DNA of 64,000 bases from an uncultured Clostridia bacterium (GTDB lineage Bacteria > Bacillota > Clostridia > Christensenellales > Borkfalkiaceae). Positions 17,153 through 25,426 of the stretch are shown here, piece after piece (positions within the stretch are counted from its first letter, which is position 1; each line of letters starts with the position of its first letter). The notes under the pieces are model-generated. The model was not told the origin of the DNA. It did no database searches and saw only the letters and a list, made by a program, of their open reading frames with translations. Where the stretch lies: assembly GCA_947627765.1 (NCBI GenBank), contig CANQXA010000001.1:59088-123087 (forward strand), in the 5' to 3' direction. The position numbers and the translations under genes are program-made.

Positions 17153-17365
17153 GTGAACGGAACTGTAAAATGGTTCAATGACGGAAAGGGCTATGGATTT
17201 ATTTCCAACGATGAGGGCGGAGAGGACATCTTCGTGCACTTCTCGGCGATCCAGACGGAGGGCTTCCGTACGCTGAAAGAGGGGCAGAAGGTCACGTTCG
17301 AGACCGAACCCGACCCTAAGGACACCGGGAAACTCCGTGCTGTCAACGTCGTGCCCCTTTCGTAA
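17153..17365 (+). CDS. Cold shock protein (CspA family)
   Basis: 70 residues from a GTG start behind AGGAGG (17141-17146); the family begins at exactly this residue (NGTVKWFN). RNP1 KGYGFIS and RNP2 IFVHFSAI are intact. It is a single OB-fold RNA-binding protein that melts mRNA structure. The consensus promoter suggests strong expression. A hairpin in the leader next to the ribosome site could give temperature- or self-dependent control; that is inference. It has its own terminator. Confidence 0.96.
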   Translation: MNGTVKWFNDGKGYGFISNDEGGEDIFVHFSAIQTEGFRTLKEGQKVTFETEPDPKDTGKLRAVNVVPLS

Positions 17366-17380
17366 GAGTGATCGAAACAC

Positions 17381-17414
17381 AAAGGCGCATCCATTGCGGG
17401 ATGCGCCTTTTGCT
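17381..17414 (+). terminator. Rho-independent terminator of csp
   Basis: A 12-bp perfect stem (17381-17392 with 17399-17410), loop ATTGCG, then TTTTGC. Confidence 0.85.
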
Positions 17415-17450
17415 TGCGAAAAATCCTCAAATATTTAGAAAAATTGACTA

Positions 17451-17481
17451 AAAAAAGGGCACGCTGAAATTGAGCGCGCCC
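17451..17481 (-). terminator. Terminator of spoVG
   Basis: On the minus strand, GGGCGCGCT pairs with AGCGTGCCC (one G-U), followed by seven T. Confidence 0.85.
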
Positions 17482-17508
17482 GCAAATATCGATTAAGTTT
17501 TGAAAGCG

Positions 17509-17781
17509 TCAGAGCCCGGCTTGCGCGCAGGCGACGGAGTACTGTTCCAAGATCGCGGTCTGGATGCGTTCCCTCGTCTCGGAGTTGAGCGGATGAGCAA
17601 TGTCCTTGTACTCTCCGTCGGACGTCTTTCTGCTCGGCATCGCGATAAACAGCTGGTCTTCCCGTTCGAAGATCTTGATGTCGTGCACGACGAAACAAGC
17701 GTCGATCGTAATGGAAGCTACCGCCCTCAGCATTCCTTCCGGACGGTGGATCAAACGGATCCGCACATCACTGATTTCCAT
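17509..17781 (-). CDS. spoVG: Stage V sporulation protein G
   Basis: 90 residues, the usual length. It matches SpoVG throughout: [11 protein letters not shown] at the start, [18 protein letters not shown], and [22 protein letters not shown]. SpoVG is a small site-specific DNA/RNA-binding regulator that in Bacillus affects septation during sporulation. The ribosome site is very G-rich (GGGAGGGGGG). It is monocistronic, with its own promoter and terminator, and is divergent from murC across 131 bp. Confidence 0.96.
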   Translation of the reverse strand: MEISDVRIRLIHRPEGMLRAVASITIDACFVVHDIKIFEREDQLFIAMPSRKTSDGEYKDIAHPLNSETRERIQTAILEQYSVACAQAGL

Positions 17782-17799
17782 ATTTCCCCCCTCCCTGAG

Positions 17800-17841
17800 G
17801 TTGTCTTCATCATATTAGCACACTTTTTTTTGAAAGACAAC
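17800..17841 (-). promoter_or_regulatory. spoVG promoter with flanking inverted repeat
   Basis: Minus-strand -35 TTGTCT (17840-17835), 17-bp spacer, -10 TAATAT (17817-17812). GTTGTCTTC (17800-17808) and GAAAGACAAC (17832-17841) form an inverted repeat around the -10, a possible operator. Confidence 0.6.
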
Positions 17842-17877
17842 CCTTTTCGACAAATTTTTCCGCTTTTTGAAAAAAAT

Positions 17878-17907
17878 TTCACATTGTGACCCGAAATTGC
17901 GTAATAT
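17878..17907 (+). promoter_or_regulatory. murC promoter, leaderless geometry
   Basis: TTCACA (17878-17883), 18-bp spacer, TAATAT (17902-17907). The murC ATG is five bases downstream, and an in-frame TAA at 17907-17909 excludes an earlier start. Confidence 0.6.
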
Positions 17908-17912
17908 AAAGT

Positions 17913-19238
17913 ATGTTTTCCGAGCAGGTACGCCGCGGCGTCTATTTTATCGGCGTCGGAGGCGTGAGTATGAGCGCGCTCGCCATGCTTTTGCACGGGC
18001 GGGGGATTCCCGTCCGCGGGAGCGACGCGCATGAAAACAACTTTACCGTAGGGCTCCGAAAGGCGGGGATCCCCGTCGCGATCGGAGAGGATGACAAGAT
18101 CTTTGAGGAGACCGTCGTCTATACGGGCGCCGTCGCGGAGGACCATCCGCAGCTGACCGCGGCGCGCAGGGCGGGAAAACGTCTTGTGCCGCGCGCAAAA
18201 TTTCTCGGGGAACTTGCGGAGGAATATCCGCACGTTCTCTCGGTCGCAGGTTGCCACGGAAAGACCACGGCAAGCTGTATGCTCTCCCATGTCCTTGCGG
18301 CGGGCGGGCTCCCCTTCACCTCCCATATCGGCGGGGAAGATCTCGATTTCGGAAACATCCACTGCGCGGGCGGGGAGTACTTCGTCACCGAGGCGTGCGA
18401 ATTCCGCCGCAGTTTTCTCGAACTGAAGAGCGAGATCGCCGTCATTCTGAATTGCGACCGCGATCACAGCGACTGCTACAAAAACGACGCGGAAGTGCTC
18501 GATGCCTACCGCGCATTTGCGGCAAGGGCGGAACGGACGGTCGTCAACGCGGACGACGCGCGGGCGCGTTCCATTCCGCACGACCTCGATTTCGGGCTGT
18601 ATAGCGGCTATATCCGCGCCGAACGGATCCGCTCGCAGGACGAAAAGTACGCGTTTACCGTCACGGAGGGCGGGACGCCGATCGTCCGCGTCTACCTCGG
18701 CGTATTCGGAAAGGTCCACATCTACAATGCGCTCGCGGCATACGCGGCGGCGCGGCTCGCGGGTTTGAGCGGGGAGACCATAAAACGCGGCTTGGAGGGG
18801 TTCCGCGGCGTCAAACGGCGGTTCGAGAGGGTCGGAACGTTATGCGGCGTACCCGTCATCTGCGATTACGCCCACCATCCGCGGGAGATCGCGGCAGCCA
18901 TTTCCACGGCGGACCGGCTTGCTTCGGGAACGGTGCGGCTCGTCTTCCAGCCGCATACCTTCACGCGGACGCGCGATTTTCTCGAAGATTTCGTCGATGT
19001 GCTCGGGCGGACGGAATCGCCCATTCTATACAAAACGTATTCGGCGCGGGAGCCCTTCCTCTTCGAGGGGAGCGCCGTGATGCTCGCAAGCAAACTCCCC
19101 GATTCCCGCTATGTACAGAGCGCGGAAGGGCTAAAAAAGCGGTTATGCGAAGTACTATGTCAGAGAGACCTTATCCTGATCTTGGGCGCGGGCGATATTT
19201 ACGACATCGCGCGGTCCATTTTGGATCCGCTCCCATAG
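17913..19238 (+). CDS. murC: UDP-N-acetylmuramate-L-alanine ligase
   Basis: 441 residues. It adds L-Ala to UDP-MurNAc in peptidoglycan synthesis. Visible are the N-terminal FIGVGGVSMSALA Rossmann motif, the ATP site AGCHGKTTASCM, the Mur-ligase central domain, and C-terminal CDYAHHPREI and ILGAGDIYDIA. The start is fixed by an in-frame stop just upstream; there is no Shine-Dalgarno, consistent with a leaderless mRNA. Codons 412-418 or so contain a copy of dispersed repeat family A. A hairpin terminator follows the stop. Confidence 0.96.
   Translation: MFSEQVRRGVYFIGVGGVSMSALAMLLHGRGIPVRGSDAHENNFTVGLRKAGIPVAIGEDDKIFEETVVYTGAVAEDHPQLTAARRAGKRLVPRAKFLGELAEEYPHVLSVAGCHGKTTASCMLSHVLAAGGLPFTSHIGGEDLDFGNIHCAGGEYFVTEACEFRRSFLELKSEIAVILNCDRDHSDCYKNDAEVLDAYRAFAARAERTVVNADDARARSIPHDLDFGLYSGYIRAERIRSQDEKYAFTVTEGGTPIVRVYLGVFGKVHIYNALAAYAAARLAGLSGETIKRGLEGFRGVKRRFERVGTLCGVPVICDYAHHPREIAAAISTADRLASGTVRLVFQPHTFTRTRDFLEDFVDVLGRTESPILYKTYSAREPFLFEGSAVMLASKLPDSRYVQSAEGLKKRLCEVLCQRDLILILGAGDIYDIARSILDPLP
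19146..19164. repeat. Repeat family A copy 2 (inside murC, half copy)
   Basis: The flank TGCGAAGTACTATGTCAGA is shared with copies 1, 3 and 6; the second arm has diverged. It encodes CEVLCQ within murC without obvious extra residues. Confidence 0.55.
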
Positions 19239-19241
19239 TGT

Positions 19242-19272
19242 GACAACCCGAAAATGGGTTGTCTCTTTTTTT
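19242..19272 (+). terminator. murC terminator, hairpin family B copy 1
   Basis: GACAACCC (19242-19249), loop GAAAAT, GGGTTGTC (19256-19263), then TCTTTTTTT. Confidence 0.85.
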
Positions 19273-19343
19273 ACGGTTTGCGTCTTCCGCGGGGGAGAGG
19301 ACCGCATTCCGTAACCGTAAAAACCGACAATTCCCGCGAAAAA

Positions 19344-19371
19344 TTTGACAACCCGAAAATGGGTTGTCAAA
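19344..19371. repeat. Hairpin family B copy 2
   Basis: 11-bp perfect stem TTTGACAACCC / GGGTTGTCAAA around the same GAAAAT loop. It lies in the 263-bp gap before glgB and has no T-run, so it is not an obvious terminator on this strand. Confidence 0.7.
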
Positions 19372-19437
19372 TCATGCTTGAATCGCCGAAAATTGCGAAA
19401 AATATTTTGAAACGGGAGAAAAAATTAAAAATTGGTC

Positions 19438-19466
19438 TTGAAAGTCGCAGGGAAATATAGTATAAT
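19438..19466 (+). promoter_or_regulatory. Promoter of the glycogen operon
   Basis: TTGAAA (19438-19443), 17-bp spacer, TATAAT (19461-19466), 35 bp before glgB. The rest of the 19273-19500 gap holds only hairpin copy B2 and AT-rich sequence. Confidence 0.85.
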
Positions 19467-19501
19467 AAGTGCCGGAAAATATTTCGGGGTAGGGGGATGG
19501 T

Positions 19502-21445
19502 ATGCACGACAACGACAAAGAGGCAAATTTGACCGATTTCCCGCTCTTTCTCTATCATCACGGCAAGAACGACCATATCTATGAAATTTTCGGCGCGCAC
19601 AGAGAAAAGCGGAACGGGAAGGCGGGCTATGTCTTCCGCGTTTGGGCGCCCCATGCCGTTGCAGTCTCCGTCGTCGGGGATTTCAACGGATGGAACGAAG
19701 AAGCCGATTTCATGGAACGTATGGTGGACGGCGAATCCTTCGAGCTCTTTCTTCCAGGGCTGAAGGAGTACGATATTTATAAATACTGCGTCTTTACGAA
19801 GGACGGCAGAAGGCTTTTGAAGGCGGATCCCATCGGCTTCCATACCGAAACGCCTCCCGCGACCGCTTCCAAGATCTTCGACCTCGAGGGGTATCAATGG
19901 GGGGACGGCGCCTATCTCGGCGCGCTCTACCGCAGGGATCCGTTCTCCTCTCCGATGAATATCTATGAGGTCAATCTTCTCTCTTGGAAACGGAGGGAGG
20001 ACGGCAGTGTGCTTTCCTACCGCGATCTTGCCTCCGAGCTCGTTTCGTACGTCAAGGAGATGGGGTATACCCACGTCGAATTCATGCCCGTGACCGAATA
20101 TCCCTACGAAGGGAGCTGGGGATACCAAGTGACGGGGTATTTTGCCGTCACTTCCCGCCTCGGTACGCCGAAAGACTTCATGTATCTTGTGGACAGTTTC
20201 CACCAAGCGGGGATCGGGGTGATCCTCGACTGGGTCCCCGCGCATTTCCCGAAGGACGCGCACGGTCTCTATGAATTCGACGGACAACCTCTCTATGAGA
20301 GCAGCCAATGGGACAGAATGGAGCACAAGAGCTGGGGGACCCGCCGTTTCGATTACGGCAGGAACGAAGTCTTATCCTTTTTGATCTCGAGCGCCTGCCT
20401 GTTCTTCGATAAGTTCCACGTGGACGGGCTGCGGGTCGATGCCGTCGCTTCGATGCTCTACCTCGATTACGACAAGCGTCCCGGCGAATGGGTGCCCAAC
20501 ATCTACGGGGAGAATAAAAATCTCGAGGCGATCGCATTTTTGAGGAAACTCAACGAAGCCGTCTTCCTGCGCTTCCCGCACGCGCTCATGATCGCGGAGG
20601 AATCCACGGCGTGGGGGCTCGTCACGAAGCCCGGATCGGTGGGCGGGCTCGGCTTTAATTATAAGTGGAATATGGGCTGGATGAACGATATGCTCTCGTA
20701 TCTTCGCCTCGATCCCTTCTTCCGCATGGGAAACCACAACAAGCTGACCTTTTCGATGATGTACGCCTTTTCCGAAAATTACGTCCTGCCGATCTCGCAC
20801 GACGAGGTCGTATACGGAAAGGGCTCCCTCATCAACAAGATGCCGGGCGCCTATGAGGAAAAATTCGCGGGCGTACGCGCCTTCCTCGGCTATATGATGG
20901 CGCATCCCGGGAAAAAACTCAACTTCATGGGCTATGAATTCGGGCAGTTCAAGGAGTGGGATTACCACGAAGGCTTGGAGTTCTTCCTGCGGGATCAATA
21001 CGAGCTCCACGGCAAACTCTCCGTCTATGTGAAGGCGCTCAACGAGTTTTACCGCGATACGCCCGCGCTCTATGAAGTCGAGGATTCGTGGGCGGGATTC
21101 GAATGGCTTGCCGCCGACGATTCCGACCGCAACATTGTCTCCTTTATCCGCAGAGACCGGAAGGGAAACGAGGTGATCTCCGTCACATCCTTTTCGGGGG
21201 TGGACGCGGACGACTATCTTCTCGGCGTCAACCGGAAGGGAAAATATAAGATCGTCTTCTGTTCGGACGATAAGAAGTTCGGCGGAGAGGGGAAACTGCC
21301 GCGCAAGACCTATGCCGCGGTGAAGAAACCGAGCCACGGGAAGCAGTATTCCTTGCCTATCCCCGTGCCCAAACTTTCTACGCTCTATTTGGTGCGTCTT
21401 CAGGACGGACCCGAAGATAAGACGGCGAAACCGTCTAAAGAATAA
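19502..21445 (+). CDS. glgB: 1,4-alpha-glucan branching enzyme
   Basis: 647 residues. An N-terminal CBM48 ([23 protein letters not shown], residues 40-130) precedes a GH13 barrel. Catalytic residues are in [13 protein letters not shown] (Asp nucleophile), MIAEESTAW (Glu) and [10 protein letters not shown] (Asp). The C-terminal beta domain is standard. It makes the alpha-1,6 branches of glycogen. It is the first gene of glgB-glgC-glgD-glgA-glgP-amylase, all on one strand with short gaps, and starts 36 bp after a consensus -10 with a GGGG ribosome site. Confidence 0.96.
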   Translation: MHDNDKEANLTDFPLFLYHHGKNDHIYEIFGAHREKRNGKAGYVFRVWAPHAVAVSVVGDFNGWNEEADFMERMVDGESFELFLPGLKEYDIYKYCVFTKDGRRLLKADPIGFHTETPPATASKIFDLEGYQWGDGAYLGALYRRDPFSSPMNIYEVNLLSWKRREDGSVLSYRDLASELVSYVKEMGYTHVEFMPVTEYPYEGSWGYQVTGYFAVTSRLGTPKDFMYLVDSFHQAGIGVILDWVPAHFPKDAHGLYEFDGQPLYESSQWDRMEHKSWGTRRFDYGRNEVLSFLISSACLFFDKFHVDGLRVDAVASMLYLDYDKRPGEWVPNIYGENKNLEAIAFLRKLNEAVFLRFPHALMIAEESTAWGLVTKPGSVGGLGFNYKWNMGWMNDMLSYLRLDPFFRMGNHNKLTFSMMYAFSENYVLPISHDEVVYGKGSLINKMPGAYEEKFAGVRAFLGYMMAHPGKKLNFMGYEFGQFKEWDYHEGLEFFLRDQYELHGKLSVYVKALNEFYRDTPALYEVEDSWAGFEWLAADDSDRNIVSFIRRDRKGNEVISVTSFSGVDADDYLLGVNRKGKYKIVFCSDDKKFGGEGKLPRKTYAAVKKPSHGKQYSLPIPVPKLSTLYLVRLQDGPEDKTAKPSKE

Positions 21446-21474
21446 AATCGGAATTTTTCAGGGGGTTGGAACAA

Positions 21475-22671
21475 ATGCTCAGAAAGAAAGAATGCGTCGC
21501 GATGCTGTTGGCGGGCGGACAGGGCTCGAGGTTGTACGCACTGACCAATAATATCGCAAAACCGGCGGTTGCCTTCGGCGCGAAGTACAGGATCATCGAC
21601 TTCCCGCTTTCCAACTGCATCAACTCGGGGATCGACACCGTAGGCGTCCTCACGCAGTACGAGCCGCTCGAGCTCAACGAATATATCGGGAACGGCCAGC
21701 CGTGGGATCTCGACCGCGCTTTCGGCGGAGTGCACATCCTTTCTCCCTATCAAGCCAAGAAAAAGTCGTCGTGGTTTGAGGGAACGGCAAACGCCATTTA
21801 TCAAAACCTGCATTTCATGCAGAAGTACAATCCCGATTATATCCTCATCCTCTCGGGCGACCACATCTATAAGATGAATTATGCCGAGATGCTCCGTGCG
21901 CACAAGGCGACGGGAGCGGACTGTACGATCGCGGCGATCGAAGTCCCGATGAAGGAGGCTTCCCGCTTCGGGATTCTCAACACCAATCCCGACGGTTCGA
22001 TCTACGAGTTCGAAGAAAAGCCCAAACAGCCCAAGAGCAACCTTGCCTCGATGGGGATCTATATCTTCACCGCGGAAAAGCTCTATAAGTATCTGGAAGA
22101 GGACGAGGCGAATCCCGCGTCGTCCAAGGACTTCGGGAAGGACGTCCTCCCCGCAATGCTCAAAGCGGGCGAGAGGATGTTCTCCTACCGTTTCAGCGGC
22201 TATTGGAAGGATGTCGGCACGATCTCCTCTCTTTGGGAATCCAATATGGACCTGCTCGGGAAAGATCCCACGTTCGACGTAGGGGATCCCGGCTGGAAGA
22301 TCCATTCCCGCAACCCGCTTGCCCCGCCCGAATACATCGGGGAGACCGCGGACGTCGAAAATTCCATGATCGCGCTCGGGTGCGAGATCGAGGGCACCGT
22401 GAAGAACTCCGTCCTCGCCTCCAACGTCGTCGTCGAAAAGGGCGCGACGGTCCATGATTCCGTCGTGATGGCGGGAACGGTCGTCAAGGCGAACGCTTCC
22501 GTCGAGTACTCCATCATCGATGAGAACGTCGTCGTCGAAGAGGGCGCTTCGGTCGGACAGCCCCGTGAAGACGGAGCGGGCATCGCAGTGCTCGGAAAGA
22601 ACATCGGGATCGCCGCGGGCGCGAAAGTACAGGGCGGCGCAATTCTCGATAAGGATTACAAGGGGGAATAA
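21475..22671 (+). CDS. glgC: Glucose-1-phosphate adenylyltransferase, catalytic subunit
   Basis: 398 residues. The nucleotidyltransferase motif [16 protein letters not shown] is intact, with [20 protein letters not shown], the substrate-site [10 protein letters not shown], and a C-terminal left-handed beta-helix of hexapeptide repeats (from about 285). It makes ADP-glucose from glucose-1-phosphate and ATP, the committed step. The ATG at 21475 is preferred over the in-frame TTG at 21466, because GGGGG ends 9 bases upstream of it. It is paired with glgD, as is usual in Firmicutes. Confidence 0.95.
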   Translation: MLRKKECVAMLLAGGQGSRLYALTNNIAKPAVAFGAKYRIIDFPLSNCINSGIDTVGVLTQYEPLELNEYIGNGQPWDLDRAFGGVHILSPYQAKKKSSWFEGTANAIYQNLHFMQKYNPDYILILSGDHIYKMNYAEMLRAHKATGADCTIAAIEVPMKEASRFGILNTNPDGSIYEFEEKPKQPKSNLASMGIYIFTAEKLYKYLEEDEANPASSKDFGKDVLPAMLKAGERMFSYRFSGYWKDVGTISSLWESNMDLLGKDPTFDVGDPGWKIHSRNPLAPPEYIGETADVENSMIALGCEIEGTVKNSVLASNVVVEKGATVHDSVVMAGTVVKANASVEYSIIDENVVVEEGASVGQPREDGAGIAVLGKNIGIAAGAKVQGGAILDKDYKGE

Positions 22672-22675
22672 CAGT

Positions 22676-23794
22676 ATGGCACATTCTACGGTCGGCGTGA
22701 TCTTTTCCAATATCCACGATGAAAATATACCCGAACTCTCCCGTCATCGCACGATGGCGTCCGTTCCCTTCGTCGGCAGATACCGTCTCATCGATTTTGC
22801 CCTCTCCAACATGGTCAATTCGGGCATTACGACGGTCGGCATCGTCACCAAGAACAATTATCAGTCGCTCATCGACCATCTCGGCAGCGGCAAGGAATGG
22901 GATCTCGCCAGAAAGGACGGCGGCATCATCCTGCTTCCTCCCTATTCGGACGAAACGGATAAACCCTATACGACCCGCCTCGAAGCGCTCATGAGCATCA
23001 CGGGCTTTTTGACCCACCGCAAGGAGGATTACGTCGTGATCTCCGACTGCGACGGCATCTCCCACATGGACATCGCCGACATCGTGCGCTTCCATGAAGA
23101 AAAGGGCGCGGACATCACGATGGTCTACCATAAGGAGACCGAGCCTTGCGAGTCCTCCTATTTCATGACGTTGCTTCCCGGAAAGGACGGGCGGATCAAG
23201 GGTCTCAAAATCAATCCCAACCTCAAGGGGGAAGGGGAGTACAATCTCTATGTCAACGTCATGGTGATGCGCAGAGAATTCCTCATCAACACCATTCAGG
23301 ACGCCGTCACGCGCGGATTTTCCAGCTTCGGAAGAGATATTCTGACCAAAAACGTGGATACGCTCAAGATTTACGGCTACGAGTTCTGCGGATATTACGC
23401 GGGCGTCAACTCGATGGAGGATTACTACAAGCACAGTATGGAGCTTCTCCGCCGCGACGTCCGCCACGAAATTTTCGGCGGCCGCGACATCTATACGAAG
23501 GTCCGCGACAGCGCTCCCTCCAAGTATCTCGACGGAGCGGTCGTCCGCAATTCTCTCATTTCGGACGGGTGCGTCATCGAAGGAACGGTGGAGAATTGTA
23601 TCCTCTTCCGCGGCGTAAAAGTGGGGAAGGGGAGCGTCGTCCGCAACTCCATCATCATGCAGGATACCGTGATCGGCGAAAATGTCTCTCTGGACTGCGT
23701 GATCACGGATAAGAACGTCGTCATCCGCGACCGCCGCACGCTTGCCGGTTGCGAGACCCTTCCTTACTTCATCGCGAAGGGAAGGATGCTGTAA
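22676..23794 (+). CDS. glgD: Glucose-1-phosphate adenylyltransferase subunit GlgD
   Basis: 372 residues, homologous to GlgC. The catalytic GGGQGTRL-type motif is replaced near the N-terminus by SNIHDENIPELSRHR, as in GlgD. GRYRLIDFALSNMVNSG and the C-terminal hexapeptide helix are conserved. GlgD lacks efficient catalysis and raises the activity of the GlgC-GlgD hetero-oligomer. The start is the ATG at 22676 behind AGGGGGAA; the longer frame upstream overlaps glgC and is not supported. Confidence 0.94.
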   Translation: MAHSTVGVIFSNIHDENIPELSRHRTMASVPFVGRYRLIDFALSNMVNSGITTVGIVTKNNYQSLIDHLGSGKEWDLARKDGGIILLPPYSDETDKPYTTRLEALMSITGFLTHRKEDYVVISDCDGISHMDIADIVRFHEEKGADITMVYHKETEPCESSYFMTLLPGKDGRIKGLKINPNLKGEGEYNLYVNVMVMRREFLINTIQDAVTRGFSSFGRDILTKNVDTLKIYGYEFCGYYAGVNSMEDYYKHSMELLRRDVRHEIFGGRDIYTKVRDSAPSKYLDGAVVRNSLISDGCVIEGTVENCILFRGVKVGKGSVVRNSIIMQDTVIGENVSLDCVITDKNVVIRDRRTLAGCETLPYFIAKGRML

Positions 23795-23855
23795 AGCCCG
23801 ATCGGAACGAACCGTCCCTTGGGGCGGAAACATAATATCAGAGGGGGGAAATTCT

Positions 23856-25385
23856 ATGAATAAAACGACAGAAACCAAGCGCAAGAACATTCCGGACGCG
23901 GAAGCCGTGTCCGTGACGCCCGCGGTCGCTCCCGAGCCCGCGCCCGAGGTGACCGTAGCTCCCAAGAAGAAGATCTTATTCGTTGCGAGCGAGGCCGCGC
24001 CCTTCATCGCGACGGGCGGGCTTGCCGAAGTCATCGGCTCGCTCTCCAAGGCGGTCGCAAAGGACGAGCGCTTCGATGTCCGCGTGATCCTTCCGCTCTA
24101 TCAGGATATCCGCAAGGAGTACCGCAAAGATTTCCGCTTCATCGGGAACATTTTCGTCCCGCTCTCTTGGCGGAACCAATACTGCGGGATCTTCGAGTAC
24201 GAGGCGAACAACGTGAAGTTTTACTTCGTCGACAACGAGTATTACTTCAAACGCCCGGGTTGCTACGGGTACTACGACGACGGCGAGCGGTTTGCGTTCT
24301 TCTGCCGTAGCGTCATGGAGATCCTCGGCTTTATCGGCTTCTATCCCGACGTGCTCCACTGCCACGATTGGCAGGCGGCGCTCGCGGCGCTCTATCTGAA
24401 AACCATCTACTGCTTCCGTCCGGAATACCAGTTCATCCGCGCCGTTTTCACGATCCATAACATCGAATATCAGGGCAAATACTCTCTCGACATCCTCGAG
24501 GATCTCTTCGGGATCTCTTACAGGTATCAGAATCTTGTGGAGTTCGACCGTTGCATCAACCTCATGAAGGGCGCGATCGAATGTTGCGAGCGCTTCTCGA
24601 CCGTTTCGCCCACCTATGCGTCCGAGATCAAGGATCCCTATTACGCCCACGGGCTCGACCAGATCGTACGCCGCAACGAATTCAAACTTTGCGGGATCCT
24701 CAACGGGATCGATCCCGATTACTACGATCCCTCGACGGATAAGGCGCTCTTCGCCAATTACAGCGCGGAGTACCCCGCCAACAAAGCGGTCTGCAAGGAA
24801 GAACTGCAAAAGATGCTCGGGCTTCCCGTCAAGCCGGATACGCCCGTCATCGCGATGATCTCGCGGCTCGTCTCCCATAAGGGGCTCGACCTGGTCAAGG
24901 AAGTGATCGAACAAGTCCTTCGGCAGGATGTGCAATTCGTTCTGCTCGGGACCGGCGATTCGACGTACGAGAACTACTTCACCGATCTTGCGCGCCGCTA
25001 TCAGGGGAAGGCGGTGAGTATCATTTCCTTCAACTCCGATCTCTCCCGCAAGATCTATTCGGGCGCCGACCTCTTCCTCATGCCTTCCAAGAGCGAACCG
25101 TGCGGGCTCTCCCAGATGATCGCAAGCCGCTACGGGACGGTTGCCGTCGTCCGCGAGACGGGCGGCTTGCGCGACAGTATTACTCCCTACGGCGCCGGCG
25201 GGAACGGATTTACCTTCTCCAACTACGACGCCTACGATATGCTCTACGTCATCAACGAGGCGCTTGGCGTGTATCGGATGAAAGACGAATGGCAACAACT
25301 TGTAAAGAAGGCGATGGAGACCGATTTCACTTGGTCCACGTCCGCCAAATCTTACGAGGAACTCTATCTTTCCATGCTCCGCTGA
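23856..25385 (+). CDS. glgA: Glycogen synthase (ADP-glucose)
   Basis: 509 residues. A disordered N-terminus of about 35 Pro/Ala/Glu-rich residues precedes the GT5 domain, which starts KKILFVASEAAPFIATGGLAEVIGSL. The canonical KxGGL is ATGGL here, so the usual ADP-glucose-binding Lys is replaced by Ala; the rest of the loop is intact. The C-terminal GT-B half has LMPSKSEPCGLSQM with the E-x7-E type motif. GGGGGGAA lies before the ATG at 23856. It elongates the glucan chain using the product of GlgC/GlgD. Confidence 0.92.
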   Translation: MNKTTETKRKNIPDAEAVSVTPAVAPEPAPEVTVAPKKKILFVASEAAPFIATGGLAEVIGSLSKAVAKDERFDVRVILPLYQDIRKEYRKDFRFIGNIFVPLSWRNQYCGIFEYEANNVKFYFVDNEYYFKRPGCYGYYDDGERFAFFCRSVMEILGFIGFYPDVLHCHDWQAALAALYLKTIYCFRPEYQFIRAVFTIHNIEYQGKYSLDILEDLFGISYRYQNLVEFDRCINLMKGAIECCERFSTVSPTYASEIKDPYYAHGLDQIVRRNEFKLCGILNGIDPDYYDPSTDKALFANYSAEYPANKAVCKEELQKMLGLPVKPDTPVIAMISRLVSHKGLDLVKEVIEQVLRQDVQFVLLGTGDSTYENYFTDLARRYQGKAVSIISFNSDLSRKIYSGADLFLMPSKSEPCGLSQMIASRYGTVAVVRETGGLRDSITPYGAGGNGFTFSNYDAYDMLYVINEALGVYRMKDEWQQLVKKAMETDFTWSTSAKSYEELYLSMLR

Positions 25386-25426
25386 GGAGATTTCACGCAT
25401 AAATTTCAGACATCAAGGAAAAGCCA

